Assembly: GCA_014799665.1 (NCBI GenBank)
Contig: JAAVHP010000012.1
Span: 124,001 to 188,000 of the forward strand
Length of the DNA stretch: 64,000 nucleotides
From: Clostridiales bacterium
GTDB lineage: Bacteria > Bacillota > Clostridia > Christensenellales > Pumilibacteraceae
Direction of reading: 5' to 3'
The position numbers were made by a program, and so were the translations under genes. The notes under the pieces are model-generated. The model did not search any database, was not told the origin of the DNA, and worked only from the letters and a program-made list of their open reading frames with translations. How positions within the stretch are numbered: position 1 is the first letter of the stretch; each line of letters begins with the position of its first letter. This document shows positions 1 to 9,100 of this stretch, in pieces.

Positions 1-2
1 GC

Positions 3-506
3 AAGACCGTAGAAAAGATAGTCGATTATTTTAAAAGCCCGCTTATTCGGTTCTACTACGGCACGGACGTAATAGGCACGGAGATCGGCGCGGCGGCAAA
101 GAACGTTATGGGCATTGTCGCGGGCGCGCTCGACGGCATGGGGCTTATAACGCTCAAAGGCGCGCTCATGGCGCGCGGCAGTAGGGAAGTCGCGCGGCTC
201 ATAGGCAAGCTCGGCGGCAACCCTTTGTCCGCTTACGGACTGTGCCATATCGGCGACTACGAAACAACGTTGTTTTCGCCGCATAGCCACAATAGAATGT
301 GGGGCGAGCGTTACGTTATGGGCAAGAAGTACGACAAGCTAGCCGAGGGCGTGCATACTGCTCGGGCAATGGCGCTCCTCGCCGATAAGTACGGCGTGGA
401 TATGCCGATCACCAATGCGGTGAACACCATGATCCTCGATAAGATCCCGCCCCGTACCGTCATGGAACAGCTTTTCGACCGCACGCTCAAAGACGACTTA
501 AATTAA
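3..506 (+). CDS. gpsA: Glycerol-3-phosphate dehydrogenase [NAD(P)+], C-terminal part
   Basis: The 5' end lies outside the window; the frame is open from base 3. GpsA reduces dihydroxyacetone phosphate to sn-glycerol-3-phosphate in the cytoplasm, the entry to phospholipid synthesis. The visible 167 residues are the C-terminal helical domain. Family signatures are GTEIGAAAKNVMGIVAGALDG, here with the catalytic-domain Lys of the AAKN motif, then a GDYETTLFSPHSHNR stretch matching the family's GDL-x-S-x-x-SRNR loop, and AEGVHTARA near the end. The gene stops with TAA, and a 24-bp palindrome begins at the next base, followed by a stronger terminator at 661. No neighbour downstream belongs to the same operon. 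Identification is firm; the N-terminal Rossmann domain cannot be judged. Confidence 0.93.
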   Translation, partial: KTVEKIVDYFKSPLIRFYYGTDVIGTEIGAAAKNVMGIVAGALDGMGLITLKGALMARGSREVARLIGKLGGNPLSAYGLCHIGDYETTLFSPHSHNRMWGERYVMGKKYDKLAEGVHTARAMALLADKYGVDMPITNAVNTMILDKIPPRTVMEQLFDRTLKDDLN

Positions 507-657
507 CCTACTTCTTTGAAAAGAAGTAGGCAAGAAACTTTTAGTGTCGTGTGTGTGCAAAGGTAAGTAGTTGTTTTACTACACCCGAGTAGTTCTTTGC
601 GGTATAAATTACTTTATGCCACTTTGAAAAAGTAGGCAAAGAAAACTTGCGTTAAAA
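507..657 (+). repeat. Family A intergenic repeat with stop-adjacent palindrome
   Basis: This fills most of the 437-base gap between gpsA and the lipoprotein gene. An 11-bp inverted repeat (CCTACTTCTTT, two-base centre, AAAGAAGTAGG) starts at the first base after the gpsA stop. It is followed by a conserved tail (CAAGAAACTTTTAGTGTCG, then CCCGAGTA, then a TGCCACTTTGAAA junction) and a second half-palindrome leading into GGCAAAGAAAACTTGCGTTA. Related copies occur at 11829, 17230 (reverse) and 35680. The palindrome could act as a weak terminator. From about 700 to 825 I see nothing but AT-rich sequence with a C-run. Confidence 0.75.
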
Positions 658-660
658 GCT

Positions 661-693
661 AAAAGAGTGGTTAGGCTTAACCACTCTTTTTTG
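661..693 (+). terminator. Rho-independent terminator after gpsA
   Basis: A 13-bp perfect stem (AAAAGAGTGGTTA / TAACCACTCTTTT) with a GGCT loop is followed by further T residues. It lies at the downstream end of the repeat that follows gpsA. Confidence 0.88.
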
Positions 694-825
694 TTGTGTG
701 TAAAATAATTGTGTATTGTGCCGAATCACTTACCCCCCCCTCTCCAAAAGGAAAATGTGCCCAAAGGGCGTTGGACATTACTAAAATTATCCCTTTTTAC
801 ATACAAAAAATTTTCCTTAGGGGTA

Positions 826-854
826 TTGACATTGTCGAAAAATTGTGATATACT
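826..854 (+). promoter_or_regulatory. Sigma-70-type promoter for the lipoprotein gene
   Basis: TTGACA at 826-831 and TATACT at 849-854 are separated by 17 bp. TG at 846-847 gives an extended -10 element. The predicted transcript begins near 861, leaving about 80 nt of leader before the ATG at 944. Confidence 0.8.
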
Positions 855-943
855 GTATCAAATCACGCAAATGCGATGGGGTTTGGTGCGGTTGTGCCAA
901 ACCTATGCGCTTGCAAAAATATTTCTTTAATAGAGGGAAAATA

Positions 944-2269
944 ATGAAGAAAACTAAGAAGCTTTTGTCTTTGGCTCTTGCCGCTAGTATGTGCGCCACT
1001 GCTGCATTCGGTCTTGCCGCTTGCTCTAAGGGAACCGACGGTTCGGGTAATGGCGATTCGACTACGGGGAGTACGTATACCATTTCTTTTAACGCAGGTT
1101 CCGGCACCGTTACGCCCGCTACGGCGACGACCAACGCCGAGGGCAAGCTCGCGTCGCTTCCTACCCCTACGTACACGGGCTATACGTTCGACGCTTGGTA
1201 TACTCAGCAGAACGGCAGTGGCGATAAGATAACGCTTTCGTACAAATTTACGAGCGATACGACCGTTTACGCCAACTGGACGAGCGGCGGCACACCCAAC
1301 GCCGAAGGCGAGTTCACCGTTACGTTCGTGGTCGACAGCGACGAAGGCACACTCGTCGGCTCGGAGACTGCTACGACCACGGATGGCAAGCTTGCTTCGT
1401 TCCCGACGGTAACGCCTGCTTCGGGCTACACGTTCGTTCAATGGGAGGACGCAATAGGTGAAGTTTATACCACTTCGTCCACGTTTACTGCCAACACCAC
1501 GCTTTATGCTCTCATGAACAATTCCGGCATTTCTGTTGGCGGACCTGAGGAAGTGAGCGGCACAAGCTACATTTCGATCGGGGCTACGCCGTATTATGAG
1601 TTGACGAAAACGTTTGACGTTGACGACGGCGATACGAATTCGGAGTATCCCACTATGGGTAAGCAGTATGTCAGAACGGGATTGGGGCTTGCAAAAGATA
1701 CCACGCTTTCGTTCACTATCGAGGGCGAGGAAATCGAGTTCTATATCGAAGCAGATAGTAAAGGCTTGGTAGAGAAGAAAAAGGACGCTTCCACCGTTAC
1801 AACTAACTTCGACGATACCTACAATATTTATCTAAAATATTGGTCGGATAGTTCCAAGTGGACAATTACCATGCAGTGCGAAAACAACGAGGACGAGGTT
1901 GCAGTGGTTGGCGGTGAAGCCATCGAACCCGGTACTGCGTATCTCGTCGGTGACGTTGCGGCTTCCAATATTACGTGGGATAGCTGGCGTGAAGGCGCGA
2001 TTAAATTGGAAGAAAGCGTGAGCGGATTTACCGGAGCAAAAGAGTACAAAAGATTAGACGTAACTCTCGCTGTTGGTGATAGCTTCCAGTTTATTCTTGT
2101 CGGTGCAACGACCGAAGACGGCGATATTACGTGGGTCAATACTTTAGGAAATACAAAAGGTAATCTTAAAGTTGAGGGTGACAACGTAACCGTAGTAAAC
2201 GCCGGTGTATACGATTTTTATATCAGCTTCGAAGATAGCAAGATCTATTACGACTACACTCCCGCCTAA
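944..2269 (+). CDS. Secreted lipoprotein with two InlB-type (Listeria-Bacteroides) repeats
   Basis: The chosen start is ATG 944, preceded by AGAGGG; an in-frame upstream start at 845 overlaps the promoter's -10 and is rejected. The 441-aa product begins with a positively charged signal peptide and a lipobox LAAC, so Cys27 should be lipidated. Residues about 43-105 and 111-190 are two InlB B-type repeats (YTISFNAGSGTVTP, then GYTFDAWYTQ, then ANW or equivalent endings). The C-terminal half holds two beta-rich segments ending in similar motifs (YNIYLKYW near 295 and YDFYISFEDSKIYYDY at the end). These resemble starch-binding or SusE/F-like modules, but I cannot assign them. Likely role: an envelope-attached binding or adhesion protein. 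It is a single-gene unit with its own promoter and terminator. Confidence 0.85.
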   Translation: MKKTKKLLSLALAASMCATAAFGLAACSKGTDGSGNGDSTTGSTYTISFNAGSGTVTPATATTNAEGKLASLPTPTYTGYTFDAWYTQQNGSGDKITLSYKFTSDTTVYANWTSGGTPNAEGEFTVTFVVDSDEGTLVGSETATTTDGKLASFPTVTPASGYTFVQWEDAIGEVYTTSSTFTANTTLYALMNNSGISVGGPEEVSGTSYISIGATPYYELTKTFDVDDGDTNSEYPTMGKQYVRTGLGLAKDTTLSFTIEGEEIEFYIEADSKGLVEKKKDASTVTTNFDDTYNIYLKYWSDSSKWTITMQCENNEDEVAVVGGEAIEPGTAYLVGDVAASNITWDSWREGAIKLEESVSGFTGAKEYKRLDVTLAVGDSFQFILVGATTEDGDITWVNTLGNTKGNLKVEGDNVTVVNAGVYDFYISFEDSKIYYDYTPA

Positions 2270-2291
2270 TAGTTGATTAAAACTCAATTAG

Positions 2292-2325
2292 TAAACGCCT
2301 CGACGAAAGTTGGGGCGTTTTTACG
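2292..2325 (+). terminator. Terminator of the lipoprotein gene
   Basis: The stem is AAACGCCTCGAC / GTTGGGGCGTTT (two G-T pairs) with a GAAA tetraloop, followed by TT. It lies about 20 bases after the stop codon. Confidence 0.85.
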
Positions 2326-2345
2326 TGTGCGGTTTTTGTCAAACT

Positions 2346-2385
2346 AAAAAGCCGTATCGAGAGTATTAGCTCGATGCGGCTTTAT
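2346..2385 (-). terminator. Terminator for glyS (second hairpin, possibly bidirectional)
   Basis: A 14-bp stem (AAAGCCGCATCGAG / CTCGATACGGCTTT, read on the minus strand, one mismatch) is followed on that strand by TTTTTAGTTT. It would stop glyS transcripts that pass the stop-adjacent palindrome at 2402-2441. Confidence 0.75.
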
Positions 2386-2401
2386 ATATTTTAGCTTAAA
2401 G

Positions 2402-2441
2402 TTTTTTCGTTACTTCTTTTTCAAAAGAAGTAACGAAAAAA
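2402..2441 (-). terminator. Palindrome abutting the glyS stop codon
   Basis: A long inverted repeat (TTTTTTCGTTACTTCTTTT and its complement around CA) begins at the base after the glyS TAG. Its core TTACTTCTTT is the same as in the family A repeat palindromes. T-rich flanks make it a plausible bidirectional terminator. Confidence 0.7.
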
Positions 2442-3824
2442 CTACAACTTGCAATAATCGAGGATATAATCTGCGAGCTTGGACTCATCCAGACGGATCT
2501 GGCTCATGGTATCGCGGTCGCGCACGGTAACGGTACCCGTCGGCTCGGTATCGAAATCGACGGTCACGCACAGCGGCGTTCCTATCTCGTCCTGACGGCG
2601 ATAGCGCTTGCCGATCGAGCCGGGCAGGTCATAGGTGCATGCGATACCGCGCTTGCGTAGCGCACGGTAAATATTATCGGCGCGCTCTGACAACGCTTTT
2701 TGCAAGGGGAGAACCGCCGCCTTGTACGGCGCGATAGCGGGCGCGAAATGCATGACGGTGCGCGTTTCCTTTTCGAGCTGTTCCTCGTCGTACGCGTCGC
2801 ACAAAACGGCGAGCATGGCTCGACCCGTACCGAGCGACGGCTCGATAACGTAGGGGATATAGGTCTCGTTGGTCGCGGGATCGGTGTATTCGAGCTTTTC
2901 GCCCGAGAACTCAGAATGCTTTTTAAGATCGTAATCGGTGCGGTCCGCAATGCCCCAAAGCTCGCCCCAGCCGAACGGGAAAAGATACTCGAAATCGCTC
3001 GTCGCTTTGGAATAGAAGCTGAGCTCGGCTTGGTCATGGTCGCGGATACGCAGATTTTCCTTTTTGATGCCGAGGAGTTGCAGGAACTCGTAGCAGTAGT
3101 TTTTCCAGTACTCGAACCATTCGAGGTCGGTGCCGGGCTTGCAGAAGAACTCCATTTCCATCTGTTCGAACTCGCGCAGACGGAAAATAAAGTTGCCGGG
3201 CGTGATCTCGTTGCGAAAGCTTTTGCCCATCTGGCAAATGCCGAACGGCACGCGCGCCCGCGCCGAGCGCGTAACGTTCTTGAAATTGACGAATATTCCC
3301 TGTGCCGTTTCGGGACGGAGATAGCAGGTGGAAACGGTGTCTTCGGTCACGCCTTGGAAGGTCTTGAACATTAGATTGAATTTCTTGACGGGCGTAAAGT
3401 CCGACTTGCCGCACACGGGGCAGGGTATTTTATGCTCGGCAACGAACGCCGAAAGCTGATCGTTATCCATAGCGGCTACGGGCACGTCGAGCTTGTGCTT
3501 GGCGGCGTACGCCTCCACTAGATCGTCGGCGCGGCAGCGGCTCTTGCACGCCTTGCAGTCCATGAGCGGATCGGAAAAGCCCGCGAGGTGTCCCGACGCT
3601 TCCCAAACCCTGGGGTTCATGAGGATCGAGCAGTCCAGCCCGAAGTTGTTCTCGCTTTCGGTGACGAACTTCTGCCACCACGCTTTCTTGATATTATTGT
3701 ACAGCTCCACGCCGACGGGACCGTAGTCCCACGTATTGGCGAACCCGCCGTATATTTCGCTGCCCGCGAATATGATGCCGCGCGATTTGCACAGCGCCAC
3801 AAGCTTATCCATCGTAACTTTCAT
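2442..3824 (-). CDS. glyS: Glycyl-tRNA synthetase, single-chain type
   Basis: This class II aminoacyl-tRNA synthetase charges tRNA-Gly with glycine in the cytoplasm. The 460-aa product is of the alpha2 (GlyQS) type found in Gram-positive bacteria, archaea and eukaryotes, not the alpha2beta2 type. It opens with the usual DKLVALCKSRGIIFAGSEIYGG. A Cys-rich insert (CKACKSRC and later CPVC) is the probable zinc site. Motif 2 is RPETAQGIFVNFKNV followed by FRNEITPGNFIFRLREFEQME, motif 3 is EPSLGTGRAMLAVL, and the anticodon-binding domain starts near HFAPAIAPYKAAVLPL. Length fits the family. The ATG at 3824 follows a weak GAGG. It stands alone between its own promoter and a double terminator, with no T-box leader visible. 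Confidence 0.96.
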   Translation of the reverse strand: MKVTMDKLVALCKSRGIIFAGSEIYGGFANTWDYGPVGVELYNNIKKAWWQKFVTESENNFGLDCSILMNPRVWEASGHLAGFSDPLMDCKACKSRCRADDLVEAYAAKHKLDVPVAAMDNDQLSAFVAEHKIPCPVCGKSDFTPVKKFNLMFKTFQGVTEDTVSTCYLRPETAQGIFVNFKNVTRSARARVPFGICQMGKSFRNEITPGNFIFRLREFEQMEMEFFCKPGTDLEWFEYWKNYCYEFLQLLGIKKENLRIRDHDQAELSFYSKATSDFEYLFPFGWGELWGIADRTDYDLKKHSEFSGEKLEYTDPATNETYIPYVIEPSLGTGRAMLAVLCDAYDEEQLEKETRTVMHFAPAIAPYKAAVLPLQKALSERADNIYRALRKRGIACTYDLPGSIGKRYRRQDEIGTPLCVTVDFDTEPTGTVTVRDRDTMSQIRLDESKLADYILDYCKL

Positions 3825-3859
3825 TGCGCTACCTCGGTTTGTTATTTTCTTTATAAATG

Positions 3860-3888
3860 ATTATACGCAATATCGGGTATAATGTCAA
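3860..3888 (-). promoter_or_regulatory. glyS promoter
   Basis: On the minus strand TTGACA (3888 to 3883) and TATAAT (3865 to 3860) are separated by 17 bp. Both boxes match consensus perfectly. The leader to the ATG is about 30 nt. Confidence 0.85.
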
Positions 3889-3897
3889 GTGTTGTTT

Positions 3898-3970
3898 AAT
3901 TAGGAATTAGAAATTAAGACGTGGTACGGCTTGACAACTATGCGCGAGTTCCACTTCACGATTCCTAATT
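3898..3970. repeat. Small inverted repeat AATTAGGAAT / ATTCCTAATT
   Basis: AATTAGGAAT at 3898-3907 is repeated in inverse as ATTCCTAATT at 3961-3970. The same ATTCCTAATTAC motif recurs in the gaps after coaX (about 5910) and after hypA (about 58055), so it is a dispersed intergenic motif of unknown role. Confidence 0.5.
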
Positions 3971-4007
3971 AAAACAAAACGCCCTCGCGGTTTCCCGCAA
4001 AGGCGTT
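3971..4007 (-). terminator. Terminator of the cysteine-rich small gene
   Basis: Read on the minus strand: a 13-bp stem AACGCCTTTGCGG / CCGCGAGGGCGTT (some G-T pairs), a GAAA tetraloop, then TTGTTTT. It lies about 55 bases beyond the small gene's stop codon. Confidence 0.85.
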
Positions 4008-4063
4008 CGTTATATAACGATACTATCGACAGCTTATGTACGTAAGTTAAGGCTAGTGCTAGA

Positions 4064-4243
4064 TTAGCAGCAGCACTTGTCTCTGCCGCCGCCGCAGCAG
4101 CAGTTCATAAGAATGTATAACATAAGTATGTCGTTGCAATCACAGCCCTTTTTGCAGCCGCAGTCGCAGCCACCGTGTCCGCCGCAGCAGCTGCACAGCA
4201 ATAAGAGCCAAAGAATGTCGCAGCATCCGCCACCGTTAAACAT
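4064..4243 (-). CDS. Cysteine-rich 59-aa protein, internally duplicated
   Basis: Start ATG 4243 has a strong AAGGAGG eight bases upstream, which decides it over a longer TTG-initiated reading with no site. The product has 16 Cys in 59 residues, in CC, CCC and CxC clusters, with many Gly. It looks like two copies of one unit: CCDILWLLLLCSCCGGHG near the start and CNDILMLYILMNCCCGGG near the end. Each has a short hydrophobic segment followed by a Cys/Gly cluster. No signal peptide is evident. Small proteins of this kind in Clostridia have been labelled 'chorion class high-cysteine' by composition only. Metal binding or a disulfide-rich surface layer are possible, but function is unknown. It has its own terminator. 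Confidence 0.75.
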   Translation of the reverse strand: MFNGGGCCDILWLLLLCSCCGGHGGCDCGCKKGCDCNDILMLYILMNCCCGGGRDKCCC

Positions 4244-4390
4244 TTTTGCGTTCCTCCTTTTTAGATAGGTAATTGCCGTCGCGTGCATCCGCGTCCCGGG
4301 ATACGCGTTTGCCCGCAAGGTTTTTCTTTGGTACGATAAGCGCCTATCTACAGTCAGTGTATGGTTTTTTCGGCGGTGTGTGATAAAAAC

Positions 4391-4419
4391 TTGCGAAAAA
4401 TTTTTTTATGTGGTAGAAT
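4391..4419 (+). promoter_or_regulatory. Promoter of the ECF S component-coaX operon
   Basis: TTGCGA at 4391-4396 and TAGAAT at 4414-4419 are 17 bp apart, with TG at 4411-4412 as an extended -10. The resulting leader of about 90 nt contains only a minor hairpin (CTAT / ATAG); I recognise no riboswitch in it. Confidence 0.65.
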
Positions 4420-4516
4420 GTTTTTGCAGGTATCCTTGTGAACTTGACAAAACATTTCAACCCAATCGGCTGTGGGCTATTCTCGATAGGAAGAAAGTCC
4501 AACAGAAGGAGCACAC

Positions 4517-5152
4517 ATGAAAATATCTACGCGTTCTATCACGCTTGCCGCAACGCTGACTGCGTTGTGCGCCGTTACGGGCATTATCCCGTACGTGTTC
4601 TTTTTGCCCGTCATGGTCGCGGCGACAACGCTGTCGGTCGGCATGGCGGCGTTCGTAGGTCTGGCGTTCGGCGCGATAAGCATAGCTTACAGCTTTATCA
4701 TGCCGACCACGCTGGTGGCGGCGGCGTTCATCCAAGCCCCGTATATAGCGATCGTGCCGCGCATCTTGGCGGCGCTTGGCGCATTCGGAATATATAAACT
4801 CCTTTCGCACTTTTTCAAACCGCAAAAGAAGCCCGCTCGAGTGGCGACGGTAGCGGGCGCGGCGGCGGTCGGGAGCATATTGAACACCGCGCTGGTCGTT
4901 GGAATGTTTATGCTCGTCATGCCGAGCTTCGATTTCGGCGGGGTAACGCTCATTGTAGCCGTTCCGCAGTTATTGATAAGCGGCGCGATAGAATGCGCGT
5001 GCATGGCGATCCTCACTCCGCCGGTAACGCTCACGCTCGATAAAGTCGTTTTAAAAAAGAACCGTCTTTCGCCCGTGCCGTATACCGATTCTGTCGGCGC
5101 GAGCGATACAGGCGAAGGAAATACAAACACCACGGAAGGAAAAACTGTTTAA
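4517..5152 (+). CDS. ECF transporter S component, probably for pantothenate
   Basis: A 211-aa membrane protein with five or six hydrophobic helices and short loops, typical of substrate-binding S components of energy-coupling factor vitamin importers. It starts MKISTRSITLAATLTALCAV and contains the small-residue-rich first helices (PVMVAATTLSVGMAAFVGLAFG) that contact the shared T subunit. AAGGAG precedes the ATG. The hydrophilic tail from about residue 180 is Thr/Gly-rich and probably cytoplasmic. The gene ends one base before coaX, so the two are cotranscribed. That pairing suggests the substrate is pantothenate or a related coenzyme A precursor; this is inference from context. The A, A' and T subunits are not in the window. 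Confidence 0.75.
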   Translation: MKISTRSITLAATLTALCAVTGIIPYVFFLPVMVAATTLSVGMAAFVGLAFGAISIAYSFIMPTTLVAAAFIQAPYIAIVPRILAALGAFGIYKLLSHFFKPQKKPARVATVAGAAAVGSILNTALVVGMFMLVMPSFDFGGVTLIVAVPQLLISGAIECACMAILTPPVTLTLDKVVLKKNRLSPVPYTDSVGASDTGEGNTNTTEGKTV

Positions 5153-5153
5153 C

Positions 5154-5918
5154 ATGGTTATAGTATTCGATATAGGCAATACCAATATCAAAATGGGCGT
5201 GTTCGAGGGTGACGAGCTAACCGAAACGCTGCGAATGGCGTCGACCAATAAGACGGGCGACGAGTACTGGCTGCTCATCAAGGATATGCTCGCCGATCGC
5301 GGTATAAGCGTGCGCGAGGTCGAGGGCGTAGTCATAAGCTCGGTCAATCCCAATCTTAACTATACGTTTGAGCACATGGTCGAAACGTATTTCGGTTTCA
5401 AACCTATGACTGTGGGTGCGGGACTCAAAACGGGTCTTTCCATTAAATACGACAACCCAAAAGAGCTTGGCGCGGACCGCGTTGCGGGATGTGTGGGCGC
5501 GTACAGGATCTATGGCGGACCGTGCATAGTTATTGATTGCGGCACGGCGACGACCTTCAACGTTGTGTCGGCGCGCGGCGAGCTACTCGGTGGGGCGATT
5601 TCATTCGGGCTGAAAGCTGCGTCCGAGTCGCTTGCACAGGCTGCGGCGCGGCTTCCAAAGGTCGAGTTATCCGTTCCCAAGAAAGCGATAGGCAAAACGA
5701 CCATCACAAATATGCAATCGGGTATCATATTCGGGTACTCGGGAATGGTGGAGAGCATGGTGCGCAGGCTTAAAGCCGAAGCGGGACTGCCGGACGCTAA
5801 GGTAATAGCTACGGGCGGCATATCCGATATAGTCAATCGGTGCGTGAGCGTTATAGATATAGTGGACAGAACACTGACACTTAGAGGACTTAATATTATT
5901 TATAAGATGAATTCCTAA
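5154..5918 (+). CDS. coaX: Type III pantothenate kinase
   Basis: CoaX phosphorylates pantothenate, the first step of coenzyme A synthesis, using an ASKHA-fold ATPase that is not feedback-inhibited by CoA. The 254-aa length is typical. The phosphate-1 motif is DIGNTNIKMGVF (Asp6), the next conserved block is GADRVAGCVGAY, the phosphate-2 motif is IDCGTATTFNVV, and GGAISFGLKAASESLAQAAARLP contributes to the substrate site. The ATG follows the upstream stop by one base. No clear terminator follows; the 187-base gap to the next gene contains an ATTCCTAATTACG motif and then the next promoter. With coaE at 37117 the window holds the first and last steps of the CoA pathway. Confidence 0.95.
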   Translation: MVIVFDIGNTNIKMGVFEGDELTETLRMASTNKTGDEYWLLIKDMLADRGISVREVEGVVISSVNPNLNYTFEHMVETYFGFKPMTVGAGLKTGLSIKYDNPKELGADRVAGCVGAYRIYGGPCIVIDCGTATTFNVVSARGELLGGAISFGLKAASESLAQAAARLPKVELSVPKKAIGKTTITNMQSGIIFGYSGMVESMVRRLKAEAGLPDAKVIATGGISDIVNRCVSVIDIVDRTLTLRGLNIIYKMNS

Positions 5919-6028
5919 TTACGCATTAATTTTATCGCCCTTTCTCATAATAGTAGGGAAGCGGCGGAATACCTTTATCCGTTCCGTAAAAAACGCAAAA
6001 CTATTTTCGCTAAGGGCGGTTAAAATGT

Positions 6029-6057
6029 TTGACAAATTTCTTGCGTGATAGTATAAT
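6029..6057 (+). promoter_or_regulatory. Consensus promoter for the 1146-aa surface protein
   Basis: TTGACA at 6029-6034 and TATAAT at 6052-6057 with a 17-bp spacer: a perfect consensus match. The leader is about 45 nt. Confidence 0.88.
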
Positions 6058-6105
6058 TTAACAGTATATGTGTACAAAAGCATATTTTAGGAGAATATCG
6101 ACTAA

Positions 6106-9100
6106 ATGAAAAAACTCGCTACAATCAAAAACTGTGGGCTTAAAGCGCTCATAATAACGTTGTGCTTGGCTATCGTGCTCGCGTGCTTGTCGTTCACGAT
6201 GCCGTTCAGGGCATTCGCCGAACCCGAAACGGGCGAAGGACCGTCTACCGGCGAAACCGGTACGGAAGAAGGCGGCGAAGGCGAAGGCAATACCGATTCA
6301 TCGGATAACGCGATCGCTACCGGCATTACGATCGAGGAAACCGTCGATTACGGCGATAAATTCACCGTCGGCGCAAAAGCTAAGGTCACCACGCCGAGCG
6401 GCGAAGAAGCAACCGTCACGGACGGCAAGGTTATCGCCAATCAGGTAGGTAACTATACCGTCGAATACACGAACGATGCGGGCGTTTCTTATAAATATTA
6501 CGTTAAATCGCGCCTTGACGAAGAATACTTCCTTAGAGTAGACTACAACGGCGCAGATATTCCTTCGTATATTAAGTACGGCGAGGATAGCTCGTTTGTG
6601 CTCCCTTATGCGCACGTTTATTATTATGACGACGATAACGTACTCCGCGAGTACGAAGGTAGCTATTCCGTTAAAGTTTTGGATAGCCGCAAGGCAGCTT
6701 CCGAAGCGTACAACCTCAGCCCTTCTGTTGCAGTAGAGGATAGAACCTTTGTCGCTTCGCACGAGAACGCGGGCAAGAACGGCAAGGTATTCCTTACCTA
6801 TGTAGCTACGCTTGGCAACGAAAAGAATGCAAAACGTCTTACCGAAACGTTTACCGTTAATATACAGGCTTCGGTTCCCGAATACGGCAACCCTACGCTT
6901 TCGGTTTCTGGCGTTCAGAAAGACGTTTCGATCAACCGCGCCGTAACCCTTCCCAAGGCGACGGCTACCGATACCTATGACGATAACGTCAAGGTAGAAA
7001 TCACCGTAAAGGGTCCCGACGACAAGAAGGTTCGTAACGTTCTTATCGACGACGACGGCTATGCTTATGCTTATACCGAGAATGAGGAAGACTACGTAGT
7101 TTTCGATAACGATCAGGCTATGACCTTCTATCCTCGCGAACTCGGCACTTACGAAGTTAAATATGTTGCTTACAATGACTCCTACAAAGAGGGCGGAAGC
7201 AATGGTAAGTCGAGCGAACGTGTGTACTATATCACCGTTTCGGACCTTGTTGCACCCGTGTTCAAGACCATTGATGAGCACCTTATACCCGAGACTTGGG
7301 GCATGAAAGTAATCGACGCGAGCGGCTACGAAAACGAAGAGCTGAGCGGCAAGGTTCACTTCACCGTTCCCACCGTTGTCGACAACAAAGATAAAGTCAA
7401 TCCCGACGAAGATCACAAGGATGACAAGATTTCGGTTTACTTCCGTATCTACGATTCAGATAATTCCAAGACCGTTATCGAATTCACCAATATCTTGGCG
7501 AACAACGGCACGGACAACAAGGCTACCGTTGATAGCTCTGTATACGACGACGAGGAAGCAAACCTTATATTCGATCTTGAAAAAGGTTTCACTTTCGATT
7601 TCGCTAAGTATAAGAGAGAGGGCGACAAGACCGGCACCTATACCGTTCTCTACCGCGCTCGCGATAAGGCTAACAACACTTCGTCCAAGACCTATACCAT
7701 CACGCTTCAAGACGAATGGAAAGACGAGGCTGCGCCTACTACCGCCGAGGTAACCGTAGACAAGTATCTCTCGGCAACCGAAAAGACTCTTACCATTCCG
7801 TATCCTCAGTACGCCGACGCAGACGACACCCGTCCGCAGGTTGATTACAGGGTTTATAACGATAAGGGCGCTTATATCTCCGTTGACGGCGGCGAAGTAG
7901 CCGACATCAAAGACGGTAAGCTCGTAATCAAGGGCAAGACCGAACTCGAACTTACTTCCGCGCTTTACTTCTACGTAGGTGTTAAGGACAACCTTGGCAA
8001 CTTCAAGAGCAACTGCGTAAAGACGGTCGACGAGAAAACCGAATACGTCGATTTGACTATCGTCGACAATGCGGCAGCGTTCGTAAACTGCGAAGCTAAG
8101 ATAACCGTTGTTAACGGCGTAACTAACGACTATAAGTACGATGGCAAAAATATCACTCTTGAAAAAGCATCCGATATCAAAGCGGGCGACACCGTAAACG
8201 CAGGCTGGTTCAAGATCACCGATATCCCCGTAGCTATGCGCGATTACACGGGCTTTGAGGTTGCGGTATACGATCCGAAGGGCAACGCGCTCAACGTAAC
8301 GCTTGAAACCGCATCGACCGAAGAAGACGGTATTGCTACCATTTACGTTCAGAACATTAAGTTTACCGCTTCGGTAGCTACCGGCGACGACGAGAAATAT
8401 ACGATGGTTGTTCGCGTATTCGACGTGAACGGTGCGAGTAATATCTATGGCTATACGCTTAGCGGAGTTGCAGCCGGCGACGACGATTTGACTCATACTT
8501 CGGCAACCGCTACAATTGATTCCACCGGTAACGTAAACGTTAAGTATAAGCTCAAAAACGAGGTTATAGACGGCATACCCGGTAGCGGTACGTACCGTTT
8601 GGTTCGCCAGATCAACGCCCCCGGTGCGTTCGCTATCATGGGTAGTGAGTTTACCGCTAAATCCACCGGTCAGTACAGCGTTATGGACGGCTACATTGCC
8701 GACGAGAATATCGAAAAGGACGGCTACACTTCCGCCGCATTCGATTATGAAAACGACGTGACACTCGCAACCGGCTCGACCAACTTCACTGCTATCGATG
8801 AAGCTGCTCCCGTTATCGAAGTCTTGGGCGATATGCCTACCTACTGGGCTAAGTATGTATCCACCGATGCTAACGCTAAACCCGTAGAGCTTCCCAAGGT
8901 TATTGCATACACCGACAACGGCGACGCGTTTGTCGAAGTGGAAGTAAGAGATTCCGCCAGCGGCAAAGTTAAAGTTGACGAGGACGAGAACGGCGTTAAG
9001 AGCTTTAAGGCAACCAAGGACGGCGTTTATACCGTTACCTATACTGCAACCTATAAGAATGCCGACGCCGTAAGCGCCACCTACTATATCAACGTTGGCG

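Noticed and set aside
845..943. Upstream in-frame start for the lipoprotein gene
   Set aside because: It overlaps the -10 box at 849-854, lacks a ribosome-binding site, and would bury the signal peptide behind 33 residues.
4244..4318. Upstream TTG start extending the Cys-rich protein
   Set aside because: It has no ribosome-binding site, while ATG 4243 has a near-perfect one; the extension is unlike the rest of the protein.
4244..4330. c-di-GMP-I riboswitch in the Cys-rich gene leader
   Set aside because: On the minus strand GGGCAAAC...GGGACGC resembles GEMM-I core motifs, but there is no GNRA hairpin or tetraloop receptor, and no room for the third helix. The bases are better explained by a CGCGT / ACGCG hairpin.
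4425..4516. RNase P-like motif (GGAAGAAAGTCC) in the ECF gene leader
   Set aside because: Only this short string resembles RNase P RNA; none of the other conserved regions follow.
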